A DNA stretch of 64,000 bases from Pagrus major (lineage: Eukaryota; Chordata; Actinopteri; Spariformes; Sparidae): assembly GCF_040436345.1 (NCBI RefSeq), contig NC_133225.1, positions 20,192,040 through 20,256,039 of the forward strand, written 5' to 3'. Under the pieces are notes generated by a model that was given only the letters and a program-made list of their open reading frames with translations, made no database searches and had not been told where the DNA came from. Positions 39,598-53,300 of this stretch are shown piece after piece (within the stretch, counting starts at the first letter, position 1; each line of letters opens with the position of its first letter). The position numbers and the translations under genes were made by a program.

Positions 39598-42500
39598 TTA
39601 GCCACCGTTGACAGACTCATCCGCTTGCTCCTCTGTAGCAGGTGCAACCAGACGGTCGTATGAGAAAGCCAGCATCATCTGTATTAAACAATATTAAATG
39701 AGGAAAAGACAGAAAGAGGAAATGTTCATCAAGGAGGCTTTGAGAGGCAACGCAATATTTAATTTGTTTTCTAAATCCATCCGTGTCTCTCACACACACA
39801 GAAATAAACTACTAAAAATGTTAGCAAAATGAAACTAGAAAGTGAAACGGGAGTTTTAGAGCTTGATTCTGTGAACCCTGTGACCCTCCTCCTGAGCTGT
39901 CAGCGAAGTACAACAACAAAGAAAATGAAAGAAAGAAAACACAGGACTTTGGAAGAGTGTTCCTGGTGGACCCAATTTAAGCGAAAGAAAGTCCAGAGTG
40001 GACCTCATTTCATCTGTTTGGAGGAGCACACACCGACTCCTTCTCACACAGATACAAACTCTGCTTGTGTTTTTTCCTCTTTCTCAGTGATAGTGGAAAC
40101 ATTTGTTTGTTGGGCTGTGGTTCGCCCACGCTTCATTACAGGCATTACAAGCATTTTGTTATGCTTGTTTGTTCCCTAATGTAAGAGGAGCTGCTGGCTA
40201 TAAGATGTCAACTTGCATCTCTGATTCCTTACTTTAAACCCTTTGCTGTGGTTTGGTTATTTCCTATTTGTTTCAATCAGATTCCCACTGATAAAAAACT
40301 TGCATTTTTTGAAACAGAAGAGGGACCCACATTTACACAAATTATGTGTAAATGAGGTCTGCCTCTTGTGCACGTGGATAATTAGCATAAATCCAAAGCA
40401 CATGGCAAGAGGTTTTTTTATCTTTTCGCCATCTCTCCCCTTTCATTGCATTTAAGACACAACACACCTATTGTTCGAATCATCTGCCCCCTCAAGTGGT
40501 TGCCAGTTTGTTGCACTACCTACCGTTGCAAACACAAGCAAGCTAATGCTAACGTTGCTCATACTAGCTAGCTAACATTAACGTCGCTGACCCTAGCTAC
40601 CATTAATGTCGTTAATGCTAGCTAGCTAACGTTTAGGCAGTACTATAATCCGGGTGCATACTGTAGAACTCAGACATTTTTACTTTTTTTCCCCCCACCA
40701 ACTGGCGACTACCAAGGCTCTTGCTGCTGCAGAAACATGGATACCGCATACGGCTTTATACTATTGGCTCACAAAACCGTAACCAGCTGTCAGAATTCCT
40801 ACACGGAGATAAACAAAACCAAAAAAGATTGTATGCACAATCATAAAAATTGTTTAAAGGAAAGGATCATTTTATTCTGCACCTTTCTACAAGCTCTGCA
40901 GATGTATTATTTATAAAAAAAAATGATTTGTCTACAGAAATATGACCTAATTAATGTTACAATATTGGTGCCATTGCAACAAGTTTCACTACTTTTTTAC
41001 ACATCTTGGTTGGTGGAATATGTTTTAACCATTTTTTGTTTAATTTACAAAATATTCTTAACTGTGTACGGTGTTAAATAAAGAACACAACTTGTATGAA
41101 ATATGCTAAAAAAAAGTAAAGTTAAAAAACAAATTCTGATTTAGATCTGGACATTTTTGATCCAAGAATAAGCTAAATTTGATCTGATCCTCGATGATAC
41201 GGACATATGTTGGTTAGTACAAAAAAGTATCGAGATCTGATACACAGCCATAGTGGTTAATTAAGGCAATATCATGTAGAAATTGGCATTTTTGTGCAAT
41301 ATGGCGCCCCCCACAGTGTCTGAGCGCAACACCACTGTTGTAAATAAAAACTACTACAAAACTCATTACGTCACGATGATCCTACCCTCTCACTGAAGCT
41401 ACATACTGCAGAAATAAATGATAGGGGGGCTGAGACAGAGACACCATTCACCCTATTACAAGACACTGCCATCAACATGATTTTGAAGCTGTTATTTTAA
41501 GGTAAAAAAGTTACATAATGTTGCTTTAAGTTACACTATATTACATTTGGTTAGGGTTTTCAATCGTGTTTCCTTTTGCATACCGTTAGCAGTACCAGCA
41601 GTGCCATCATCACCCCCATCATGATATACATGTTCTCAGTCAAGCCACCAGCCCACAGAGGGCCCAGGATGGTAGCAAGACCTCCCACTGAGCGGCGCAC
41701 TCCCTGGCTGAAACCTGCAATACGCACAAGGCATAAAGACATAGAACTCAACACACCAAACACCAAAGGATACAGGACTGAAATGTTTAAAATGTGCAGT
41801 CGATGTCAGGGACAAAGGACCCACTACTCATTCCTATATACAAATACCATCCAACATGCAGTACTTTCTCCTTCCCACAAGATGATGCAGTTTCTCACCT
41901 TGTGTTCTCTCAGCAGTGACTTTGGAGAAGAGGGAGACCTGAGCCACGGCTACAAATGGTAAACCCAAAACCTGCAGAAACACCCCAATGATGAACTCAG
42001 TCAGCTGCCATGGGAAACCACCTACAGAAAACACCAAAAATACTGAATGAATAAGCATGATACAGCCAAGTTTATGATTGTGAGGATGCCTATGCTTTAG
42101 CTTGCTGGTCATAGGTTTAAGATTTGCATATATGGGCGTGTTAACCAAATTGGAGGATCTTCTATACTTGGGCTTATCAGTAGTAATGCACCTGTACAAT
42201 AAGAAAAGTGAGGACTTTCTTAGGCGCAGTCTGACCTAGTGGCTTAGCCAGGAAGATGAGGCACCAGACACCGGAGATATTGCAGATGGTCAGACCGATG
42301 GCCAGTACCACCCGCTCAGCAACACGCTGGCTCAGCCAGCGCACAAACAGGAAGCCAGCGATCACCTCCACACCGCAGAGACAGTACATGATGCTGTTCT
42401 CCAGCTCCCCATAGCCAAAGAACTTCTGGGTCAGCGGGGTCACCATGGTCTGGGGGGAAAATGGAGGGAGACGTTGGTACAGTGCATCAAGTCATTTTGT

Positions 42501-42811
42501 CTCAAAGACCTGCAAACATAAACTTTGTCTGCCAGCAGCATGTCATGAGTCCTATCTCCTAGCTAAAGAAATATCAAGACAACTCAAGTTTTTTATTCAA
42601 TCATATCTGTGTCTGTGTGCTTGTTTCTGTCTGTGTGTCTTTACTGCACCTCCAGCGCTGTCTGATTGAAGAGTGTGATGAACTGAGCAGCCAGCAGCAC
42701 AACCACCTCTTCTCTCAGGAACTCTACAGTGACAAAGACACAGTCAGAAACAAAAAGACCTTAAGAGAATGTGTTTGAAGCCTTTTGTAGACTTTTAATT
42801 GACAACAGAAT

Positions 42812-42898
<87 letters not shown>

Positions 42899-45800
42899 CT
42901 GGATATGCTGAAATTCTTAAAGGGGCTGGAAGACTCTTGAGAGTTGGTCGGCACGGGAGAAGAAGGTGGAGAGACGTGATTCATCGAGGCATTTAAGGCA
43001 GCGGACCTGTGGTACATGTGTGAGTTGGATGTCACCACTGAGCCGTACGAACCCCCCAGCTCCTGGGACCCCATCAACGGCTTTTCCTCCTCATTGTCCT
43101 CATCTTCCACGAGCCCTTTCTCGTTCTGCTCCTCCCTGCGCTGACTTGTTAAACTCTCCTTGGCCTTCCCCCTCTCTAGAGGTGGTAGGTCCCAGTACAT
43201 GAAGACCACCGCCAGTTGAAGGAGAATCCACAGCAGGCACATGAACAACTGCAGGGGGTAGAAAATGAGTGTTATAGCTTTTCTTTGGTGGAGAAAAATG
43301 TATTACAGAGTTGAAACAACTCGATGTGCGCCATATTGTGGTCCTTACCCCTGGTGCAGTATATTTATTGACCACAAAAGGACCAATGTGGAAATCACAA
43401 AGCCTCAGGAAGATGTTAAATGCTGGACCTGTGTCAAAAACACAAAGGTAAAAAACGCATTTTAGCCAACCTCAAACTCTGGCAAATCATTCTATATAAT
43501 CCTGGTGAAGAGCAAATGATTCTCAAAAGCAACTCCAAATCATATCATTTATTTGTTTTGACTTATCGTGATTAATTACCCATGCATTATTTTTAAAAGT
43601 TTACGTGTGAGCCCACTTAAATCTCCAAAGTCCCAGTTATCTTGTGCGATGTGTTCTTTGTAAAGAATACATAACCATTACATTTAATTCAATTGAAATG
43701 ATTAGCCTTTAGTAATCTCATCAGGAAGCAGTGGAGCACTGACCAATCAGAAGGCCAGCTTGTCGGCATGCCATGACAGCAGCAAATACTGTGGCACGAT
43801 CCTCGTGGGTAGTGCTTCTGGTTAGAAAGCCAAAGATAGATGAGCCGGCGCCTGTGCCGACGCCTGAAGAAAAATACATATTTCAAGAGTAAGTTACAGC
43901 ACTGACACATTGAGGTTGAAACCTGGAGCTCTGCAGAGGATGTACAGCATTGGTGTATTATGTCATATCATTTCTTATCACTTTAAAAGGGCCCCTTAGT
44001 GGCCCTCAGTTTCAAATGATGACACTGTAGGTACCCCTTTAGCATCACTTATGCACGTAAAGGGCTCTGTGGTAAAGTTAGAAATAATACATTTGCAATG
44101 TCCAGTTAGACTTTCAAACTAAAGCTTGATGACAGACGTTAAGCATGTTATGAATTTTGGACTGTTAATGAAAGTCACAGTTTGGTTATGTTTAGGCAGC
44201 AAAACGACTTGGTTTGGTCTGGGAAAACATCAGTGTTTGGGTTGAAATGAGTAAGTAGGTTCAGTAACATAACTTCCGTAATGTGAGTCAAAACAACTCA
44301 ACCTTGACTTTTGCTTACATACAGGACTCGAACTTGAGTGGAAGTCTTGTGTTCGATTCACCCAACCACCCCAGCCTCCGCCTGGGAAGTCGTAACTACA
44401 GCGTCATTTGAAACATCCGGCCACTGACCAAGCCACAATATTTGAGGCGTTGGAAGCGAGAATGGGCTGACCTTTACACAATGATCCTGCCAAGCTATAC
44501 TGATATGTCAGTTGTATTCTACTGGCTTGCCACCTGCCAAATGAATAACAATAAGCCACAGTGTCACTTTGCGCAGACTCACCTGCCACCAGTCTGCTTG
44601 ACAGTAAGAGCCATTTGGAGAAGCCCATAAAATACATGAAATTACCTGGAGAGGAACAAGGAGTAGAAAAATTAAATGAACCAGAAGGATTAATATAAAA
44701 CATGTGTGTTTTTGACATGAGAAGTTGAGTATGTAATATTATTAGGGTATGAAATTTGAGCGGACTCACCAATTATCTCAAAACAATTAGCAAACAAGAT
44801 GATCTTCTTGCTGGTCCCAGTTCTGTCAGACCAGTGGCCAAAGAGCGGTCCCGAGAGGAGGCCACTCAGGCTGAATGCTGACAGGGCCAGACCCAGAAAA
44901 TATGGTGCTGCATCTAAAGTCTGCAGGTACCTCCATATTGTGGGCAATATTACAGCTGGGGAAACAGAAGTGAGCAGATATTAGTATCTATACATCTCCT
45001 GAAGTACACCTTCCTCTGAGGTAATGTATTTTTGAAGAAAGCTAAATGTCTACACAACATACAATGTGATCGAACTCTTCCAAATTTGCTGAACGTACAC
45101 TGTGTAACTCAGTGATGCTGAGTCATAAGCCCTGCATGGAGCCAATCAAGCATACTGTGGCTCTGTTGGGCTGTTTGTACATAAGCAGTATCACCCAGGC
45201 TCCATCCCCATGGCATCTCACCCATGTTTATTACAACCCTGTGACTCCCCTGAGCCCTACAGTGACGTTTATCAGAGGCAAAGTTAAGGCAGTGTAATAT
45301 CACTAATAAACACCATCACTGCAGTTGTTGTTGATAACCATAAATTCATGATAAACTAATAAATTCAATGGTTCTGTTTTTTTTTTTTTTTATCTAATCT
45401 GTACACGGCCAGCAGAAAGATCTACTTGAATTGATTTATCACTCATGTCGCACGCTCCGTCGAATGCAGAACAAGAAACAAGGTGAGACGAGGGCAAAAC
45501 AAGAGTTCAGATGATGTCTGTATGTCTCAAATCTAGGGGAAACTTTGAACCTTTTCCATGTCGGTGCTAGTAATGCTGAGAGAGCTGACAACATACACTG
45601 TGAAGTATAACTTTGGCTGCAGTCAGTGGTAGCTCTTCCTCCTGGTGAATAGCGCTGACCCACTACAATCCTAATTCAGTTCTGGGGACTGAAGACAGAC
45701 AATAAAGCACTTGTCAGAAAATTCCAGAGAGGAAATGATTGCTCATATTTTCACGTTATCTGGGAGATATGCCGTAGTATCATCACTCTGACAGAGACAT

Positions 45801-46925
45801 CTGTATTTGGGAGGGATAATGCTTCTTTGTCTCAGATTTTTAGGACATTGCTACTATAGTGAGCAGTGGTTGAAGAAGTATTAAGATCCTTCACTAAAGT
45901 AAACGTGTTCATACCAGACTGTGAAAACACTACTACAAGTAAAGTCCTTTATTGTGTCAAGACAGCTTCAAAATGTGTCAAACACATTATTTTACTGCAC
46001 GACAGTGTACTGAGTGACCGGCGTTATCAGATCAATCTGCAAATCTGGATGCAATCATTGCTCAGACAGCATCTGTATCTTAAATCATCCTTAACATTGC
46101 GCTAACCCTGCCCAAGTTTCATTTAAATACCAACCGTGCTGCAGATTGATTCAGGCGAGAACATCAAGGTCATGTTTTTTGGTATTGCTTTGCTGGATTT
46201 TGGAGTTTTAACAACACGGTTTCTATCGTAGGCTACAATCACACTTCCACGGGTCTCTCTGAAACACAATCATTAAAGCTTTTAGTCAATAAATAACTCA
46301 CTTAGCAGGTTAACATTAAACTTGGGCTGGATTAAACTATCTAAAAACACAATGGAAATGTTTATTCAGGGGTGCTGCAAAGGGGGAATTTTGACTCACT
46401 CATGTCCTCAGTTTATCTATAATCCTGATTACAGCCCTGGACGACGTATTCATTCCCAGATAGACTCACACAGCCTGATAGTTGTGTAAAACTTCTCGTG
46501 CAAATACAAACTGTCACTGGTTAACTTGTTAAACCACTCCAGTACAATATGCTCCACTCCTCAAAACTCATTGTTGTGACACTGGATATAAATACAACAG
46601 TCCAAATATATACTAAATGTAATTAATGGTAACTTTATGTAGGCCTTCAACAACAGCTTGACTTAAGTGTGATGAAATAAGTGTTGAATCACAGGAATGA
46701 AAACATGTTTAAGATGTTTAAGGGGAAATGATCAGGCCTGCTTTATCACTCACAGATGAGTTTTGTGACGCATTTTAATGGAGATAATCAAAATAAAAAC
46801 AGAGTAGGTTTAGATGACAGCCGCAAAATACAACAAAATCACATCTCACCATACTCCACACCGCTCAGGAGAAACACCAGCCCGATGGTGAGGAATGTCA
46901 GCTTCCTTTTCCGTCGATCATCCAT
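39598..46925 (-). CDS. mfsd8l: MFSD8-like major facilitator superfamily transporter (11 exons)
   Basis: Exons, in transcript order: 46925-46850, 44955-44770, 44645-44583, 43863-43744, 43428-43349, 43248-42897, 42723-42650, 42449-42236, 42021-41899, 41714-41584, 39678-39598. All introns are GT-AG and all phases join, giving 1500 nt (499 residues and stop), close to human MFSD8 (518). The start is MDDRRKRKLTF before TM1. The first half has the MFS signature loop between TM2 and TM3 (GPLFGHWSDRTGTSKK) and the TM4-5 block (RLVAGVGTGAGSS, HEDRATVFAA, GPAFN). A long acidic loop (about residues 200-290) separates the two halves. The second half has NQTALETMVTPLTQ, like the ETIITPLT segment of MFSD8. 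Divergence from MFSD8/CLN7 suggests a fish paralog rather than the ortholog. MFSD8 is an endolysosomal chloride-channel/transporter protein; the substrate of this relative is unknown to me. The extended glycosylated loop of MFSD8 between TM9 and TM10 is absent here. The 1.9-kb intron 1 holds no other gene. Confidence 0.9.
40540..40635. repeat. Short diverged tandem repeat (ctagctagctaac units)
   Basis: About three degenerate units of 25-28 bases built on ctagcta(gct)aacattaacgt, within the last intron of the MFSD8-like gene. Similar gctaacgtta low-complexity sequence is common in fish introns. Confidence 0.5.
41265..41525. mobile_element. TTAA-flanked MITE in the last intron of the MFSD8-like gene
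   Basis: The left end GGCAATATCATGTA and right end TACATAATGTTGCT form an imperfect inverted pair, with TTAA at 41261-41264 and 41526-41529. At 261 bp with no coding frame, it is a non-autonomous element. Its ends differ from the AGGTCCC family, so it is a second TTAA-targeting family. It stops 58 bases before the donor side of exon 10. Confidence 0.6.
42813..42896. repeat. (CA)n microsatellite abutting a splice donor
   Basis: A CA run of about 84 bases with one CG step; on the transcribed (minus) strand it reads (GT)n. It begins at the first intron base of exon 6 of the MFSD8-like gene, so the donor GTGTGT is the repeat itself. It fills about half of the 173-bp intron. Confidence 0.95.
44140..44400. 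repeat. Interspersed repeat, possibly SINE-related
   Basis: The segment in intron 3 of the MFSD8-like gene carries ggttatgtttaggcagc, acttggtttggtctggg and ggactcgaac (44324-44333), then gttcgattc (44351-44359). GTTCGAGTCC, read on the minus strand, matches the tRNA B-box, hinting at a tRNA-related origin. No A box is clear. It matches, from memory, a common fish repeat, and a diverged relative lies at 11560-11880. Confidence 0.45.
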
Positions 46926-47257
46926 CGTGTCTGGCTGTTAAAAATCTTTTTTCTCTACTTTGACAGCTCGTCTTCATTATTCTTCAAGATGCGCGTCCAT
47001 TCTCTCTCCATGAGAAACCGCCGCTGACATAATCCCGAGTGCGGTGCTTCTAATTACAGCTGAATGCAGGGTCATGTTACCGAGCCGGTCTGTCTGCAGC
47101 GCTTGAAATAATACAGCACGCTGTTCTTCTACATATCTCTACAGTGAGTGTGCACGGAGCCCAGTTCACATCCGCAGTAACCTCACAGGGAAGGTGATAT
47201 CTCCGAGATCCAGCCCCGACCTGAGAGTACTGAGCAAGCGAACGTCCCCGCGACGCA

Positions 47258-47292
47258 CCTGCGCAGTGGAATCCTGACTACGTCACTTCCGG
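47258..47292 (-). promoter_or_regulatory. Putative core promoter of the MFSD8-like gene
   Basis: On the minus strand the order is CCGGAAGT (47285-47292, an ETS/GABP site), GTGACGTA (47279-47286, CRE-like, overlapping it), and a TGCGCA half-site (47260-47265, NRF1-like). They lie 335-367 bases upstream of the start codon in a locally CpG-richer stretch (47220-47290). This motif set is typical of TATA-less housekeeping promoters. The transcription start is not determined. Confidence 0.5.
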
Positions 47293-47321
47293 CGGACTGT
47301 ATGCCCCTTGGCACATCACCA

Positions 47322-47599
47322 AAACACTGAACCTCACTCTGCTTCATGCACGTCTCAGATTAGTTTGTGTATTAGATGCATGACTATTTACTCATGATAC
47401 AATTTTGACAAAAGGGCCCATGTGATGACGAATCACTTTTCACAGTTTCTTTGATTTTCAAAATAAAATTTGACTGTGAACAGTGATTCGTCATCACATG
47501 GGCCCTTTTGTCAAAATTGTATCATGAGTAAATAGTCATGCATCTAACGCACAAACTAATCTGAGACGTGTGCATGAAGCAGAGTGAGGTTCAGTGTTT
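47322..47599. repeat. Large inverted repeat (about 126-bp arms, 26-bp spacer)
   Basis: The arm at 47322-47446 is repeated as its reverse complement at 47473-47599, with only a 2-base indel and about three substitutions by my reading. The spacer is AT-rich. The arms have no coding sequence. The left arm starts 30 bases from the ETS site of the MFSD8-like promoter. Foldback transposon or inverted duplication are the likeliest origins; no target-site duplication is obvious. Confidence 0.9.
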
Positions 47600-49437
47600 A
47601 GCCAACTAGAATGGCACTCAGTCGAGCGCATACCTCCGCCAAGGCCCATGGGTCCCCTTTGATCCAATGTCAAATCAAACACATTAAAATCTGTTAGAAC
47701 AGGATTTTAATGTGTATCATCAAATTGTACCCTCATAAATACCAGCCACCTAAACATCTGTCTCTTTATCTGGATCAGCACCAAAAGTGACTCACCCTGA
47801 TCATTCACCAGTTGGGTGTGTGAGCAAATAAGCCAGAGTAGGCCATGGGTTAAGGTGTGCAAGAGGAACAAATACTGTAAGTCTGAGCCTCAGGATTGTG
47901 AATATGCTGTGTCAGAGTCCTGATACAAAACACTTAATACCTTTAGGTTTTTCAGTCGAAATGCGTCACAGCATTAGCGCAAAACCCAGGAGCTGCTGCT
48001 GCAGTACTTAAAGTATTGCTGTTGGCTTTGAAGAAAAACCTACTGTATATCACTCAAATCCAGTGGTCCCAACATATACTGTGCATTCTTAGAATTACTT
48101 GTTTTGGTACTCACAACAACAACTTCTTTTCTGAAGGCTACAAGCTGATTCTGCAGCATCAGTACATTTAAATGTATTTCAAGCTTCCCATGCACATACC
48201 GAATTGTCCCTGACATCAGACAGAATTATCAACTTGTTACACAGTTTACATATCCAGAATGTCACAATCAGCTCTGTGGAGTGGGCAGATTCCAAAGCCT
48301 GGACTCAGGCTTGCACGAGTCTGTATGAGTCATTTGCAGAGTTCACATCCTGTGACATCTATTACCACTGACATTGAGAAGCCTGTGCTGCAAACAAAAG
48401 CTGCCTCTTCACCCTTAATTCAATTTTCTGTCTCCTGAGTGTCCACATTATAGTTTGCTGCCATCCAAGCAAGTATAAAACTGTTGCCCGTGGCTTGCTG
48501 GCTAATAAAGGCTCACCTGTGGGCTGGGAGAAAAGTATTTTAACTTCCTAGAATATGTGCCAGGGCACCCAGTCAACATCTCAACTTCCAGTGTTTCAAG
48601 TAGCTAGAATCTGTTTGATGAGGTTAATTAAAGTGTGCAAACCAGGTTTAGAGGGAAAAAAAGAGCACTGAAGACCAAATTAGGTAGCCGCTAATCACTC
48701 TGAGGACTGTACACAAGGATTATAGCTGTAGAGTATTGATGTCAAAGCTGATTTTGATTGTAAGCTTTATTCCCAACTTTTGATTTGAGCTTTAAAAGAA
48801 GTTCTCTGAAATTCCAGCCCCAAAAAGTCAAACAACTCAAGCACTTGGGATATAATGTTCCAGTTACTCTGGATTGATCATCCTCATTGTAAGCAGTTTT
48901 CACTGGAAATGTAGGAAGGCCATACAATCCCTTAAGTGACCACATTTCTAAAGAGATGATGCTGAATGTTCCATTGTTTTAAATATAACTTTTCAAAGCT
49001 GTTTTGTCAGTCCCAAACCTTCTGGAATACATATCTACCAGACATGGTTTATCTTTATTTGTTGGTTGTAGGAATAAATGTCTAAATACTGCAATAGTTC
49101 ATGTTCAGAATTAATATAAATTTGCAGATGTATAGTCTTTCCCCAAGCACCAGTTTCTTTATAAAAACCTTCTTCTGCCCTCTAGCCTGCAAATATTGTG
49201 AAACAGTGTCACAAATAGACTGTCTATTCTTGTTGATAACAAGTAGAGTAAAACCTTATTCAACACGCTTGAAAGAGCACCCATGCTGTTTCTTAGGCAC
49301 ATGGTTGGAAGAAAACACAAATAAGATAAAAGATTAACTAATAGATAGAATAGAATGAAAGAATGCCAACACAAATTATAATTAAAGTATGATCCAATGT
49401 GACTTAGGTCTGAGAATCATTTTGTATAAAAGAAATC
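47600..49437. other. Intergenic stretch between the MFSD8-like and polr2h genes
   Basis: No gene is seen. At 47605-47790 there is dispersed-repeat-like sequence (gagcgcatacctccgccaagg, atctggatcagcaccaaaa) resembling a common teleost repeat. It includes a 12-bp inverted repeat cacattaaaatc / gattttaatgtg (47680-47714). The remainder is unremarkable AT-rich DNA. Confidence 0.5.
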
Positions 49438-49443
49438 TTTATT
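49438..49443 (-). promoter_or_regulatory. polr2h polyadenylation signal AATAAA
   Basis: The minus strand reads AATAAA about 265 nt past the polr2h stop codon, a normal 3' UTR length for this gene. Cleavage would be expected about 10-30 nt further on. No better signal lies between it and the stop. Confidence 0.55.
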
Positions 49444-49708
49444 TACAGTTTGCCAGCAGATTGAGGTTGCAGCAAATATCACAGTCTTTAGTCTGTAGTC
49501 CATCTCCTTAGAAGAAACATTTTATAACTACGATAATAAAAAACTAAACATGTTTTCCTCAAAATCAATGAACTCTGTCCATGAGTTGCTCTTGGAGATG
49601 GGCCTCTGCACCAAACATGGGAAAATGAATGATCTCAGTATGCAGTTCAGCATGGCTGTGACTGTGGCAGTGGAAAAACCAGGCTAAGTAGGAGAACAGA
49701 GTTGGGTT

Positions 49709-51941
<2,233 letters not shown>

Positions 51942-52812
51942 CTATGCACTTGGAAAGGAAAAGATAAGAGATATTATTAGGTTGGTAAAACAAACAAATA
52001 TACATGCCAAGGAAGCTTCTGACTAACAACATGCTCATACGTTATCTGGTGATGAGGGAAAGTGTGATTTTACAAACACAATGTCTGCAGGTTTTTTTAA
52101 AGTCAAAACTTTTATAGGCTATTTTTTTGCCAGGTGAAATAATTTAACACCTGTCATGATTAGAGGAAGCCCCTCTTATGTGATGCAGAAAGGACTGATA
52201 TGACAGCACACTGAAAATACTCATTCATCAGCAGAGACCAATCGATAGAGAGATAACAGAAGATCATATCTAACTGTTATGATCAAGTTTTTTTTAATGC
52301 ATTATAGGCTTAATGATTTAAGGAAATGCGATGCTTGTGAGAACCTGCACTAGATAACCTGCACAAGTTACCATCTACATCAAACTAAAAGATGCTGTAC
52401 TTTAAATAACTATTAGCAAGATGAAAGGGTTGCTTAACGTTTCACTGTATATTTTAGAGCACTGTGTCAAAGTTTCTATGTATATCTATACAGTATGGTA
52501 AATCATGGGCTTATAGTGAATGCTTGGTGTTTATCCAGATCCCACACTGCCCTGTTTCACAGGCTACCACAATTCAGTCCATGTGGAACATTACAATCAA
52601 CTCTCGCTGGGCATGTATAACTTAAATAAATAAATAATGGGTACTAAATACTCTTACTTGATGTTAACTTCACAAGTCAGCTTGCATAGCTGAATTAGCA
52701 TTAGCCAAAATTATAAGGTCCTGTCATAGTGTTAACTACAACTTCGGCAGTGTCTCCAATTCAGGCTAGCTGTTAGCTTTAGCATGTTATGCACAAAACT
52801 CCCCAAGCTTAC

Positions 52813-52900
52813 CTCAAATATGACGAAGTCCTTATATAGTGCGCAGAATAACGCCGCAGTCCCGCTTTCTCTGTGTGGCTTTGTGTTTAAGGTGTGCTTT
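52813..52900 (-). other. polr2h: Probable 5' UTR exon of polr2h
   Basis: A donor GAG|GTAAGC on the minus strand is placed at 52813/52812. It would splice to an acceptor just upstream of the start codon (CATAG or CCAG, near 51935-51942). The upstream edge is approximate because the transcription start cannot be read from sequence. Confidence 0.45.
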
Positions 52901-53300
52901 TACACTAGATATCTTTTTCGAGCTAAACTTCATTCAATACTATGTGAGACAAACTGTACCGCCGAGGAACAATGTGCTCAACCTTTGACACGCAAACTGC
53001 TTCCGGTCGAAAATAACGTTACTCGTTGTTCTAAAAATGTTGATACTGTTTATAAGCTGAACTCACGAGAGACCGTGCAATATTAACTATTTCTAAATGA
53101 ATAGCACAATAGTCTCTCGCTAGTTTCGAGAAGACATAACCTAATTTGAAACAAACTGGATGTTATACGAAAAGTGTACTGTGTTGTCAGTATTTACGAC
53201 ATTTGCCTCTGCTTTCCAGCTTGCATCTCTCATCCATTTGGTTGCTAGGTGTTTTAGCGTCCTGTCTGTGTACGGTTGCTACCTAATGGCTAGCTAACTA
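52901..53300. promoter_or_regulatory. Putative bidirectional promoter, polr2h / armc9
   Basis: The 5' ends of the two genes face each other across a few hundred bases with no other gene. An ETS site, ACCGGAAG on the minus strand (53000-53007), suits the polr2h direction. Two GTTGCTA-type RFX half-site-like motifs (53241-53249 and 53275-53283) lie on the armc9 side. No TATA box stands out. This is inferred from gene positions and motifs only. Confidence 0.5.
53241..53283 (+). promoter_or_regulatory. Two RFX X-box half-site-like motifs
   Basis: GTTGCTAGG at 53241-53249 and GTTGCTACC at 53275-53283 each resemble one half of the X-box (GTTGCCATGGCAAC-type) bound by RFX factors, which control ciliary genes. 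Neither has a good second half next to it. They are upstream of, or within, the first non-coding exon of armc9. Confidence 0.35.

Noticed and set aside
42724..42896. Long Val-Cys reading frame continuing past exon 6
   Set aside because: It is the (GT)n intron sequence read through; the phase-correct acceptor at 42724 and exon 42723-42650 restore the MFS protein.
44324..44359. Possible tRNA gene from B-box-like sequences
   Set aside because: No A box at proper spacing, no acceptor stem pairing, and the two B-box-like strings face opposite strands. It fits a dispersed repeat.
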